Source: Peptoclostridium sp. (GTDB lineage: Bacteria > Bacillota > Clostridia > Peptostreptococcales > Peptostreptococcaceae). From it: a stretch of DNA of 64,000 bases. Each line of letters opens with the position of its first letter. Positions within the stretch are counted from its first letter, which is position 1. The notes beneath the pieces are model-generated. The model did no database searches. It was given only the letters and a program-made list of their open reading frames with translations, and was not told the DNA's origin. Below are positions 8,593 through 16,236 of the stretch, in pieces. The DNA is taken from assembly GCF_009881055.1 (NCBI RefSeq), contig NZ_WXFG01000033.1:1-64000 (forward strand), in the 5' to 3' direction. The position numbers and the translations under genes were made by a program.

Positions 8593-9291
8593 ATGAAAAC
8601 AGACGCACTAATACGGCTTGATAACTTACGAAAAAGCTATTACGTAGGCAAGCATGAACTTGAAATATTACAGGGCATAAGTCTCGAAATACATGAAGGC
8701 GAATTCCTTGCAATCCTTGGCCCGTCCGGAAGCGGCAAGTCTACGCTGATGAACATACTCGGAATGATAGACAGGCCCACCTCCGGGACGTACACATTCA
8801 ATGGGAAAATGATAAGCTTCGAGGACGACTTCAAACTGGCTGGATTAAGAAACAAGGCAATCGGCTTCATATTCCAAAAATTCAACCTGCTGCCAAAGTT
8901 CAATGCCCTCGAAAACGTTGAGATGCCATTGCTCATAAGAGGCTATGCCCGTAATGAGGCAAGGCCTCATGCCGTAGAGCAGCTGGAGGCCGTTGGGCTT
9001 GCAGACAGAATGAAGCACAAGCCAATGGAGCTCTCGGGGGGACAGCAGCAAAGAGTAGCAATAGCAAGAGCGCTCGTAGGCAAACCCGCTGTGCTGCTTG
9101 CAGACGAACCAACAGGCAATCTCGACTCAAAATCAGAGGCGGATGTAATGAAGCTTTTTAAGGAGCTCAACTCAAAAGGTATTACAATAATCCTTATAAC
9201 ACACTCAGAGGATGTTGCAAGAGAGGCCGACAGAATAGTAGTCATACGCGACGGTAAAATTTGCGACACACATTCTCCTCACCATTTTTAA
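8593..9291 (+). CDS. MacB/LolD-type ABC transporter ATPase
   Basis: A 232-residue ATPase with Walker A GPSGSGKST, Q-loop FIFQKFNLLPKFNALENVE, signature LSGGQQQRVAIARAL, Walker B VLLADEPTGNLD and the switch ITHSEDVA. The subgroup matches the LolD/MacB/FtsE-like lipoprotein and peptide exporters. A GGAGG is six bases before the ATG. It pairs with the upstream permease and completes the adaptor-permease-ATPase unit. No terminator is seen after it; the secreted repeat protein follows 92 bp later with its own promoter-like sequence. Confidence 0.93.
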   Translation: MKTDALIRLDNLRKSYYVGKHELEILQGISLEIHEGEFLAILGPSGSGKSTLMNILGMIDRPTSGTYTFNGKMISFEDDFKLAGLRNKAIGFIFQKFNLLPKFNALENVEMPLLIRGYARNEARPHAVEQLEAVGLADRMKHKPMELSGGQQQRVAIARALVGKPAVLLADEPTGNLDSKSEADVMKLFKELNSKGITIILITHSEDVAREADRIVVIRDGKICDTHSPHHF

Positions 9292-9298
9292 ACAGCGG

Positions 9299-9349
9299 CA
9301 TCACAAAATGCTCACTTAATGACTGTATCATTTATATTGACGGTATAAC
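9299..9349 (+). promoter_or_regulatory. Candidate regulator box and promoter before the secreted repeat protein
   Basis: CATCACA at 9299 and GCTCACT at 9310 give TCAC twice, 11 bp apart. A TATAAC -10-like element is at 9344-9349. Distance from box to -10 (about 32 bp) is close to that at the adaptor promoter (about 34 bp). The second box is degenerate, so this is weaker than the other two sites. Confidence 0.3.
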
Positions 9350-9383
9350 GTATTTAAGAGTTCATTTACAAGGAGAGATAATT

Positions 9384-10190
9384 ATGCAATTCAAAACTAT
9401 TGATTTTAAGACCAAAGCGGTGCTAGGAACTGTGATTGCAGGGCTAATGCTTTCATCAGGAGCCATGGCTTTCGCAGCAAGTGATTCAACTTCAACGGAT
9501 ACAAAAGCTTCTACCACGGTTGCGGCTGCCCACGTTCAAAAATCTGACGGAATGCCTGGAATGGGATATGGTAGAGGAGGGCATGAAGCAGATATGGGAC
9601 TATTTGGTCCTAATGCTAAAGCCTCGCTGGATGCGCTTGTTTCAAATGAGATTATAAGCCAGTCAACAGCCGACAAGATAACCAGCTTCATCGAAGCGCA
9701 AAGGACAGAAAGGCAATCAGAGTTGGAAAAGTTCAAGAACATGACAGCTGACGAAAGAAAGGCTTATTTTGAGGAGAAAAATAACAACGGTGAGAAGCCT
9801 GACAGTATACTTGAACAGCTTGTTTCAGAGGGCATACTTACTCAAGCTCAGGTTGATAAGATAAAAGACTCCAATGAGCAAGCTATGCTTGATAAGCAAA
9901 AAGAACAGTTACAAGCATTAGTTGACAAGGGTACGCTCACATCAGGAGATGTAGACAAGATAATTGAGTATATGAGTGCTCAAAGGGAAGAAAGAGAAGC
10001 CGAGATGGATAAGATTAAGAACATGAGCGAAGATGAGAGAAAGGCTTATTTTGAAGATAAGAGAAGCAGCAGTGAAAAACCTGTTGGCATGCTTGAGCAG
10101 ATGGTTGAAGACGACATACTGACTCAAGAAAAGGCTGACGCGGTAAAATCAGTGTTTGGCAACGTAGGGAGAGCGCATGAAGACTTTTGA
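9384..10190 (+). CDS. Secreted protein with a duplicated helical unit (YckD/DUF2680-like, weak)
   Basis: 268 residues, with a signal peptide ending AMAFA-A near residue 31, then a low-complexity S/T/A linker and a Gly/Met-rich patch (GMPGMGYGRGG). The rest is two copies of an about 80-residue unit, at about 82-166 and 176-256. Each copy has LxALV...DKI at the start, a charged helix with KNM(T/S)xDERKAYFE, a linker NGEKP or SSEKP and a closing LEQ(L/M)V..(G/D)ILTQ..(V/A)D. The LTxxQxDKI rhythm recalls YckD/DUF2680 secreted proteins, whose function is not known. AGGAGA precedes the ATG at 9384; the longer upstream frame lacks support. It follows the exporter operon and may share its regulator. 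It may be a stress-response surface protein or sensor partner (inference). Confidence 0.75.
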   Translation: MQFKTIDFKTKAVLGTVIAGLMLSSGAMAFAASDSTSTDTKASTTVAAAHVQKSDGMPGMGYGRGGHEADMGLFGPNAKASLDALVSNEIISQSTADKITSFIEAQRTERQSELEKFKNMTADERKAYFEEKNNNGEKPDSILEQLVSEGILTQAQVDKIKDSNEQAMLDKQKEQLQALVDKGTLTSGDVDKIIEYMSAQREEREAEMDKIKNMSEDERKAYFEDKRSSSEKPVGMLEQMVEDDILTQEKADAVKSVFGNVGRAHEDF

Positions 10191-10314
10191 AATCATTATG
10201 ATTCTGACAAAAGCAGCACTGAAAATACAAACGAAAAGCCAAAATAATTGCAAAGTATACACTGCAATATCACGGAAACCTCATGATTGCAAAATATAAA
10301 TAATGCCCACCAAC

Positions 10315-10383
10315 CGGACTTTCAACACATTGATATTTCGATTTTTCTTTTTTTCGAAATATATGTTGAAAGTCCGTCTTTTT
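10315..10383 (+). terminator. Long hairpin with T-run
   Basis: CGGACTTTCAACA (10315-10327) pairs with TGTTGAAAGTCCG (10364-10376). An inner stem ATATTTCG/CGAAATAT closes a T-rich loop. The sequence TCTTTTTA follows. It is likely the terminator of the secreted-protein gene, though at 62 nt it is longer than most. Confidence 0.7.
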
Positions 10384-10443
10384 ATGTGAGATACTACTTC
10401 AAAGATTGCAGTACTGATTAATATAAAAAGGAGAGGTATAGTT

Positions 10444-10944
10444 ATGTTTATGAAGGCAGATTTTAGCGATATAAATCAAATAATGGAAATAGTCAGGCTC
10501 ACTGTGCCAGAGATGAATGCATACGGCAACTACCAATGGACTGATAGTTATCCCCAAGCATCTGATTTTACAAGGGACATAGAAAACGGAGACCTCTATG
10601 TGTACAAAAATGGCGATCACATGCTTGGTTTCATATGCATAAACAGCGTTGAAGCCCCTGAGTACTCAAAATTGAAATGGGCATCTGATGAAAAATCCAT
10701 AGTCGTGCACAGACTTGCTGTCAATCCTGAATTTAGAAAGCAGGGGATAGCAACCAGACTGCTGGATTTTGCCGAGACGTTTGCGCTTGAAAGACGACTA
10801 AACCATATTAAGACGGACACTAATTCGCTGAACGTCAAGATGGATTCGCTTTTCAAAAAGCGTGGCTATAATGTTACTGGAGAAGTGCATTTCCCTGGCA
10901 CTGAAGCCCCATTTGTATGCTACGAAAAACTGCTCTGTAATTAA
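10444..10944 (+). CDS. GNAT family N-acetyltransferase
   Basis: 166 residues with a single GNAT fold. The acetyl-CoA binding motif A is visible as VHRLAVNPEFRKQGIATRLLDFAE. Motif B is NSLNVKMDSLFKKRGY, ending in a FVCYEKLL strand. GGAG is about ten bases before the ATG. The substrate is unknown; the domain is closest in layout to RimI-like or amino-acid/small-molecule acetylases. It is a single gene between the long terminator and a broken glycosyltransferase, so context gives no role. Confidence 0.88.
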   Translation: MFMKADFSDINQIMEIVRLTVPEMNAYGNYQWTDSYPQASDFTRDIENGDLYVYKNGDHMLGFICINSVEAPEYSKLKWASDEKSIVVHRLAVNPEFRKQGIATRLLDFAETFALERRLNHIKTDTNSLNVKMDSLFKKRGYNVTGEVHFPGTEAPFVCYEKLLCN

Positions 10945-10970
10945 TATAATGGATATTGGGGTGGAACACA

Positions 10971-11372
10971 TTGGAATACATTATTAAAACCATATCAAAG
11001 AATATCGCATCCATAAGAGAGTTTTACATTCCTGTAAAACTGAAATTTTACATAGGGCATGCTGTGGCATCTTTATGGGTTATATTTTCAGTATTGATTT
11101 CGTTGCCATGGCTTGTTGACTTGGCAGGGGTGGTCACAATGCCTTTTGCATTGTTGATAATCGCAGGCATAGCGTATATCCCTGGATATTTGAATGCGAT
11201 GCTTGTCAGCAGCCTTCTAATGGACAGGCAGCCCAAATTCAAGGTCGAATATCCAAGAAACGAAGTTACAGTGATGATTGCCGCATGGAACGAGGAGGCC
11301 ATCATCGAAAGCACCCTAAGATACATTTTCACTGAAAAGAAAATGGAAGTGATATTATATGATTATAATTAA
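10971..11372 (+). pseudogene. N-terminal remnant of a membrane glycosyltransferase (family 2)
   Basis: About 133 codons from a TTG with GGGGTGG six bases upstream. Two or three hydrophobic segments (about 22-75) are followed by VTVMIAAWNEEAIIESTLRYI, the opening of a GT-A family 2 domain as in BcsA- or IcaA-like enzymes. The frame then stops after IFTEKKMEVILYDYN. The nucleotide-sugar DXD, TED and QxxRW motifs are all absent, and no continuation appears downstream in any frame. It is therefore a truncated gene. Weak local hairpin at 11380-11409 follows. Confidence 0.75.
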
Positions 11373-11379
11373 TATTGAC

Positions 11380-11409
11380 TTGAGAGGTCGCAATAAAGTG
11401 GCCTCTCAA
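11380..11409 (+). terminator. Weak hairpin after the glycosyltransferase remnant
   Basis: TTGAGAGG and CCTCTCAA form an 8-bp stem around a 14-nt loop, followed only by AATTCC. Without a T-run it is at best a weak terminator. Confidence 0.35.
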
Positions 11410-11520
11410 AATTCCGCTACCACTATTCCTTAAACATACATTTAAAGAATAGTCAAACTTGAATTAAAAGAGCAAATTCCAAGAACCTGCTCTCTTAAAT
11501 AATATTAAACGGCTCTTCAC

Positions 11521-11685
11521 TCAATACATGAGCGATATCACTTCAACATGCAAAATGTGAGTCTCACGCAGCTCCACGACTTTTATGCCAAGACCTCGGC
11601 AATTTGCATCGCAAGCTATCAAATCATCGAGGATTTATGTTTCTTCGGGTATCAATGCATTGTAAGGTTTTGATTTTTGGTTCAT
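11521..11685 (-). pseudogene. Short degenerate reading frame with an internal TAA
   Basis: On the minus strand, ATG at 11685 opens MNQKSKPYNALIPEET. A TAA follows at codon 17 (11637-11635), and the same frame continues as ILDDLIACDANCRGLGIKVV and on to SLMY before a TGA. The continuation looks protein-like: hydrophobic and charged residues are balanced and it has two cysteines. I do not recognise it. It may be the tail of a decayed gene. No convincing ribosome site precedes the ATG. Confidence 0.3.
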
Positions 11686-11727
11686 ATTTTTGGTTCATCT
11701 TGTTATATTGGTTTACCATTACATATA

Positions 11728-12423
11728 TTATTTTTTTTCTGCGGCCGGCACATTCGCTTCATTATCGTAGCCTCTGCTCTCCCAATAACCTTTATATTCA
11801 GGATTATCTGATAATTCAATTTCGCTTACCCACCTGGCCCATTTATAGCCAAGCTTATCTTCTGCGACTACGATGAAGGGATAACCCATTGCTGGCGGCA
11901 ACTTTATCCCGTTTGAGGAATAGGCAAGGATCATATTTTTATCTATGATATCCTGCAACAGAATCGATGTTGAATAGCCGTCAACACAGTGGAAAATGAC
12001 AGTGTCAGCCTTTTCATCTGCTCCGGCAATATCAATTATGTCTTTTAACAGGGCTCCTTTCCAGAGCACTGTCGCATCCCATCCCTCGACACAATGCAAA
12101 GTGATCACCTTTTCATAGGCAGTGAGAGCGAGGACGTTGTCATAGGTCAATGAAACTGGAGATTTCACAAGTCCTGATATTTTCAAAATATAATTGTTGA
12201 TATCGACATTCTGAATACCTTTAATCGAATTATCTCTCGGTCCAACGGAAGGATCCAGCTTGATTCCCTTATAATCCCGTATCTCCAATTCGCTGAACCG
12301 ATTTTCAGTCGCCTTGGATATGACGTCCACATCTCCTGGTACGTTTTCTCTCGATTTACTGTTGCACGAAACCACGGACAATATGAACAATAATAATGTG
12401 ATTAACGAAAAAAATCTTTTCAT
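11728..12423 (-). CDS. Molybdopterin-binding oxidoreductase, predicted lipoprotein (sulfite oxidase fold)
   Basis: 231 residues. A lipobox (LSVVSC, Cys20) makes it a membrane-anchored extracellular lipoprotein. The body is one sulfite-oxidase/YedY-type molybdopterin domain: KISGLVKSPVSLTYDNVLAL, then TLHCVEGW with Cys111 as the expected molybdenum ligand, WKGALLKDI, the FHCVDGYSTS stretch, and GYPFIVVAEDKLGYKWARWVSEIEL. The C-terminal dimerisation domain of true sulfite oxidases is absent, as in other short bacterial members. GGAGG is eight bases before the ATG at 12423; the upstream codons are not needed. No heme partner is nearby. The electron acceptor and substrate are unknown. Confidence 0.85.
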   Translation of the reverse strand: MKRFFSLITLLLFILSVVSCNSKSRENVPGDVDVISKATENRFSELEIRDYKGIKLDPSVGPRDNSIKGIQNVDINNYILKISGLVKSPVSLTYDNVLALTAYEKVITLHCVEGWDATVLWKGALLKDIIDIAGADEKADTVIFHCVDGYSTSILLQDIIDKNMILAYSSNGIKLPPAMGYPFIVVAEDKLGYKWARWVSEIELSDNPEYKGYWESRGYDNEANVPAAEKK

Positions 12424-12573
12424 AATCGCAACCTCCATAATCATCGCATTCCAGGACATCTGTTAACAAAATGCATCTCATACATTAATAATGCTCCTAT
12501 TCCCAATAAGCAGGACAACCAGAGATTCACCATTTGAACACCTCTCAGCCCAAAAGAGTGAGGCTTTTAAAAT

Positions 12574-13449
12574 TTAAATGAATTCCTTTATGAACTGTTC
12601 GATTTTTCCTATATCGAATTCCCTGTCAACCAAAGGCTTTCCATTTGCAAGTTTAGGAATTTTGTCAATATAAGTAGGCTCGTCAACTTGATAGAATATT
12701 CCAAGTGCAACCTTTTCACCCATCTCCCACTCAAAAGATTTCTCCAAAGCTGCAAGCTTGTTTGTCCTGTCATGATCCTCAGGAATCATATAAACTCTCT
12801 CGTTGAACCATTCATATGTGTTTATTTTGTTGAATGTCACACAAGGCTGCATTATATCCACCATGGCATAGCCCTTGTGCTGTATGGCTTCCTTCATTAT
12901 GGATACAAGGTGATTCCTGTTTCCAGCATAGGCTCTAGCGACAAAAGTGGCTCCTGACACTATTGAAAGCGCTATGGGATTGAGGGGCTTGTTTATTACG
13001 CCCTCTACCTGGACTGAGGTTTTGTGCCCCTTTGATGTTGTCGGCGATGCCTGACCCTTTGTAAGGCCGTATATTTGGTTGTCATGCACAAAATGCGCAA
13101 TATCTATGTTTCGCCTCATGTTGTGCATCACGTGGTTTCCGCCTTCGCCAAAGGTGTCCCCGTCACCCGTGCTGACTATCACCTTTAGATTCTTGTTTGC
13201 AACATGAATGCCAAATGCCGGAGGCAGAGCCCTTCCGTGCAATCCGTTAAAACCGTTGGTTCGTACATAATGCGGCATCTTGGCCGCCTGCCCTATACCT
13301 GACGTTATAACGACTTCATGAGGCAAAAGCCCCAGCTCAGCCAGCGCCTGTTTTAGTGCGGCCTGTATTGCGAAGTTTCCGCAGCCAGGGCACCATGCAG
13401 TTTCCACAGAGTCGAATATTTTAGCATCTACAACTTTGTCCGTACTCAT
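12574..13449 (-). CDS. korB: 2-oxoacid:ferredoxin oxidoreductase subunit beta
   Basis: 291-residue thiamine-diphosphate subunit. It shows WCPGCGNFAIQ at the N-terminus (Fe-S cysteines together with downstream Cys), the TPP/Mg motif GDGDTFGEGGNH, and the loop NQIYGLTKGQASPT. The pattern fits 2-oxoglutarate or broad 2-oxoacid:ferredoxin enzymes rather than pyruvate synthase, but the substrate is inferred. It oxidatively decarboxylates 2-oxoacids to acyl-CoA and reduces ferredoxin, central to anaerobic amino-acid catabolism. Its ATG overlaps the alpha-subunit stop by one base (TAATG), so translation is coupled. No delta (2x[4Fe-4S] ferredoxin) gene is adjacent. Confidence 0.92.
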   Translation of the reverse strand: MSTDKVVDAKIFDSVETAWCPGCGNFAIQAALKQALAELGLLPHEVVITSGIGQAAKMPHYVRTNGFNGLHGRALPPAFGIHVANKNLKVIVSTGDGDTFGEGGNHVMHNMRRNIDIAHFVHDNQIYGLTKGQASPTTSKGHKTSVQVEGVINKPLNPIALSIVSGATFVARAYAGNRNHLVSIMKEAIQHKGYAMVDIMQPCVTFNKINTYEWFNERVYMIPEDHDRTNKLAALEKSFEWEMGEKVALGIFYQVDEPTYIDKIPKLANGKPLVDREFDIGKIEQFIKEFI

Positions 13450-15131
13450 TACAGCACCTCCTCATTCAGACGCTTTACTATTTCTTCCGCATTCAGCTGT
13501 CTGCCGTCATATTTTAAAATGCTGCGATCCATCAAAAATCCCGTTTCCTGCCTTATAAGCCTTCCCAGCTGGCCGGTGGCATTCTGCTCAACATTCACAA
13601 CTATCTTTGCGTCTTTCGAATATTTTTCAAGCATACTAGTTGGCAGCGGCCATATGTCGCCAAATACCAGAGCTCCAGATTGTCCTCCCTGCCCATTTAT
13701 AATCTCGACAGCCTCCCGCAAGGCTCCCTCTGTCGATCCCCAGCCAATCAGCAATATTTCTGGAGAATCTGTGCCGTAATAATTGGGCTCCATGACCTTT
13801 TTCTTCAGAAGGGCCATTTTCCCGAGTCTCTTGTTGACCATCTTAATCCTGGTATCGGCATCTTCCACTATGTGGCCCAGTTCATCATGCTCGTCACTGT
13901 CAACCAGCACAGTCTGATTTTCATATTTGCCCGGTATAATCCTTGGTGATACGCCAGTCTCCGTCAGCCTGTATCTTCTGTAATCGCCATATTCAGCCAG
14001 AACTGCAAAATCTGAAATGTGACGTTCTATTCTTACTCTGGACATATCGAATTTATCAACTGTCTGATTTGAATCGGCAAGATGCTGGTCAGTCAAAATT
14101 ATTACAGGTATTTGGAACTCGTCTGCAAGGTTCAGCGCACGTACAGTCTGATAAAACGCATCCTCCGGATTTCTCACCGCTATTACCATCCGTGGAAACT
14201 CCCCATGGCCTGCATTCAAAACGAATGAGAGGTCACCCTGCTCTGTCCTGGTCGGAAACCCTGTAGCGGGCCCAGGCCGCTGAGAATCTACAATGACAAT
14301 GGGAGTCTCTATCATTCCTGCAAGGCTTAGAGCCTCCACCATCAGCGCAAATCCTCCGCCTGATGTTCCCGTCATGGCTCTGACTCCTGCATACGAGGCT
14401 CCAAGCGCCATCTGGATGGCTGCAATCTCATCCTCTGCCTGCTCTACAATCAGATCTGTTTCCATCGTCTTTGCCGCAAGATATGTGAGTATTCCAGTCG
14501 ACGGAGTCATGGGATATGCCGCATAAAACATGACTCCTCCGGCAAGCGCCCCAAGAGCAATGGCCTGATTGGAGTTTAACAGCATCTGATTCTTTTCAGG
14601 CGGCTCTTCAAGGTTGAACCTTTGCTGAAGCATGCCATAGCCTTCCTCGAATGCCTCTAGATTGACCTCTGCATATTCCTCGCCGAAGTTGGCACTTATT
14701 ATGTCTTTTGCAATTTCAATATCGAGCCCAACCAATTTACAAACCGTGCCAAAAGCAACCGTATTGGCCACCATTGCATTACCGATTTGTTTTGCTATGC
14801 GGCGAAGCGGCAGTGGAACGACTGTAGCCTCTTCAGATGCAATGCCTTCATCACAAAGAATAATTCCGCCTTCTGAGAGTCTCTCTTTGTGGGTTTCTAT
14901 TGCTTCCTCGTTCAATGCAACTAACATATCCAGATTGTCAGAATGTATATATAACGGCAAATTCCCGAACCTAATCTGCGTGAAATTATGCCCACCTCTA
15001 ACGCGTGATTCATAATCCTTGTTGGAAAATATATAATAACCCATTTTGTGTAGTGTTTTTTCTATACTGCTTGAAAGCGTGTCTATTCCTTGCCCTGCAG
15101 AGCCGCCAATTAGAATGTTGAAGTGTCTCAT
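13449..15131 (-). CDS. korA: 2-oxoacid:acceptor oxidoreductase subunit alpha with fused gamma domain
   Basis: 560 residues. The N-terminal third is the gamma domain: ILIGGSAGQGIDTL at residue 4 onward, SRVRGGHNFTQIR. Then comes the alpha domain with GALAGGVMFYAAYPMTPSTG, EQAEDEIAAIQMALGASYAG and SGGGFALMVEALSLAGM, and a C-terminal transketolase-like domain ending LLIGWGSTEGAL...NATGQLGRLIRQETG. This gamma-alpha fusion is the usual KorA/VorB layout of Clostridia and other anaerobes. ATG at 15131 has GGAGG eight bases upstream; the ATG 15 codons earlier has none. It forms an operon with korB. Confidence 0.92.
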   Translation of the reverse strand: MRHFNILIGGSAGQGIDTLSSSIEKTLHKMGYYIFSNKDYESRVRGGHNFTQIRFGNLPLYIHSDNLDMLVALNEEAIETHKERLSEGGIILCDEGIASEEATVVPLPLRRIAKQIGNAMVANTVAFGTVCKLVGLDIEIAKDIISANFGEEYAEVNLEAFEEGYGMLQQRFNLEEPPEKNQMLLNSNQAIALGALAGGVMFYAAYPMTPSTGILTYLAAKTMETDLIVEQAEDEIAAIQMALGASYAGVRAMTGTSGGGFALMVEALSLAGMIETPIVIVDSQRPGPATGFPTRTEQGDLSFVLNAGHGEFPRMVIAVRNPEDAFYQTVRALNLADEFQIPVIILTDQHLADSNQTVDKFDMSRVRIERHISDFAVLAEYGDYRRYRLTETGVSPRIIPGKYENQTVLVDSDEHDELGHIVEDADTRIKMVNKRLGKMALLKKKVMEPNYYGTDSPEILLIGWGSTEGALREAVEIINGQGGQSGALVFGDIWPLPTSMLEKYSKDAKIVVNVEQNATGQLGRLIRQETGFLMDRSILKYDGRQLNAEEIVKRLNEEVL

Positions 15132-15352
15132 ATTGCTTGCCTCCTCTTTAATAAGACCGACTGTTTCATCCGACATCGCACTACTCTTGTCTGATTTTCT
15201 ATTTTTACTATACCCATACCTTCAACTAATGACTCTTTTAAATGCACTGTATATTGGATAACATTCTACCGCTCAAAAAAATACATCTACTATGGCTGCC
15301 ATCAAGTGCTATAATCTATATAATGTATATCACTATCTACGGAGGGATGATT

Positions 15353-15817
15353 ATGAGGGAATATGAGGAAAAGCTTCGCAAGTACATTTTAGAAAACTCT
15401 ATCGACGCAGAGCAATTTGTCTACGAAGACATCTGCCATTCAGCTGAGGATGCTGCAGTTGCTGCGGGCACTACGCTCGAAAACATAGTAAAGAACATAT
15501 GTCTTGTTGACCCTGAAGGAAATCTTATAGTCGCAATACTAAAGGGCGATGACAAGTTTGACTTGAAAAAAATCACAGAATTTCTCAGCATTAAAAAACT
15601 AAAAACAGCAACTCCTGAACAGATACTCGAAAAGACTGGCTACATCTGCGGAGGCGTCCCCTCATTTAGCTACCCTGCCACATTCATCATAGATTCTAGA
15701 GTCATGGAAAGCGACTGCGTGTTCACTGGAGGCGGCTCACAGTTTTCGCTCGTAAAGATTTCGCCTAAAGTCCTTCAGGAAGCAAACAGTGGAAAGATAG
15801 TTGATATAAGAAAGTAG
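15353..15817 (+). CDS. YbaK/ProX-type aminoacyl-tRNA deacylase domain protein
   Basis: 154 residues forming a single YbaK/EbsC domain. The family hydrolyses mischarged tRNAs (for example Cys-tRNA-Pro, Ala-tRNA-Pro). Visible hallmarks are ENIVKNICLVDPEGNLIVAILKGDDKFDLKK, where the second Lys region marks the substrate pocket, and CGGVPSFSY with the conserved G-G-V-P loop, then FTGGGSQFSLVKI near the C-terminus. The ATG at 15353 has GGAGGG six bases upstream; another in-frame ATG two codons earlier abuts it. It is divergent from korA. The exact tRNA substrate cannot be read from the sequence. Confidence 0.88.
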   Translation: MREYEEKLRKYILENSIDAEQFVYEDICHSAEDAAVAAGTTLENIVKNICLVDPEGNLIVAILKGDDKFDLKKITEFLSIKKLKTATPEQILEKTGYICGGVPSFSYPATFIIDSRVMESDCVFTGGGSQFSLVKISPKVLQEANSGKIVDIRK

Positions 15818-15846
15818 CTTTGAAAAAATTCAAAAATGCCCAATAG

Positions 15847-15877
15847 GCGCCATGTGTTTTTTATGCATGGCGCTTTT
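15847..15877 (+). terminator. Intrinsic terminator after the YbaK-type gene
   Basis: GCGCCATG/CATGGCGC forms a perfect 8-bp stem around an 11-nt T-rich loop, followed by TTTT. Confidence 0.8.
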
Positions 15878-16236
15878 CCACGTGCCCAATCCGGTAATCA
15901 CGATTATTTATCCAACACACGGGAAATCCTTTTTTCGATTCTTTACTTCTAGAAATTACCTATTTTGCGTCTCAACTCCTCAGACATCTCAATTTTTATT
16001 GCAATACAGCTTATTTTGTTAATATTTTATTAATTAAAGCAGGTTTTTGTGTGCATGTCTTAATAGTTGGTATATAATATACTAGACTAAATATACACCT
16101 ATTCCACACCTAATGAGCAGCGCTTTGTTGCAGTATTAAGCACACGATTTGACATTAAAGCATCGACATAATATGAAAAAATCAAACTCCACCGTATACA
16201 GTATACTAAAAAATAATTTTTTCATGGAGGGATATT
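15878..16236. other. AT-rich intergenic region before the chemotaxis receptor
   Basis: About 360 bp with no protein-like frame. It holds a TTGACA at about 16150 with only weak -10 candidates, and a TATAAT-like run near 16074. No riboswitch-like structure was recognised. The receptor's GGAGGG is at its 3' end. Confidence 0.6.
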
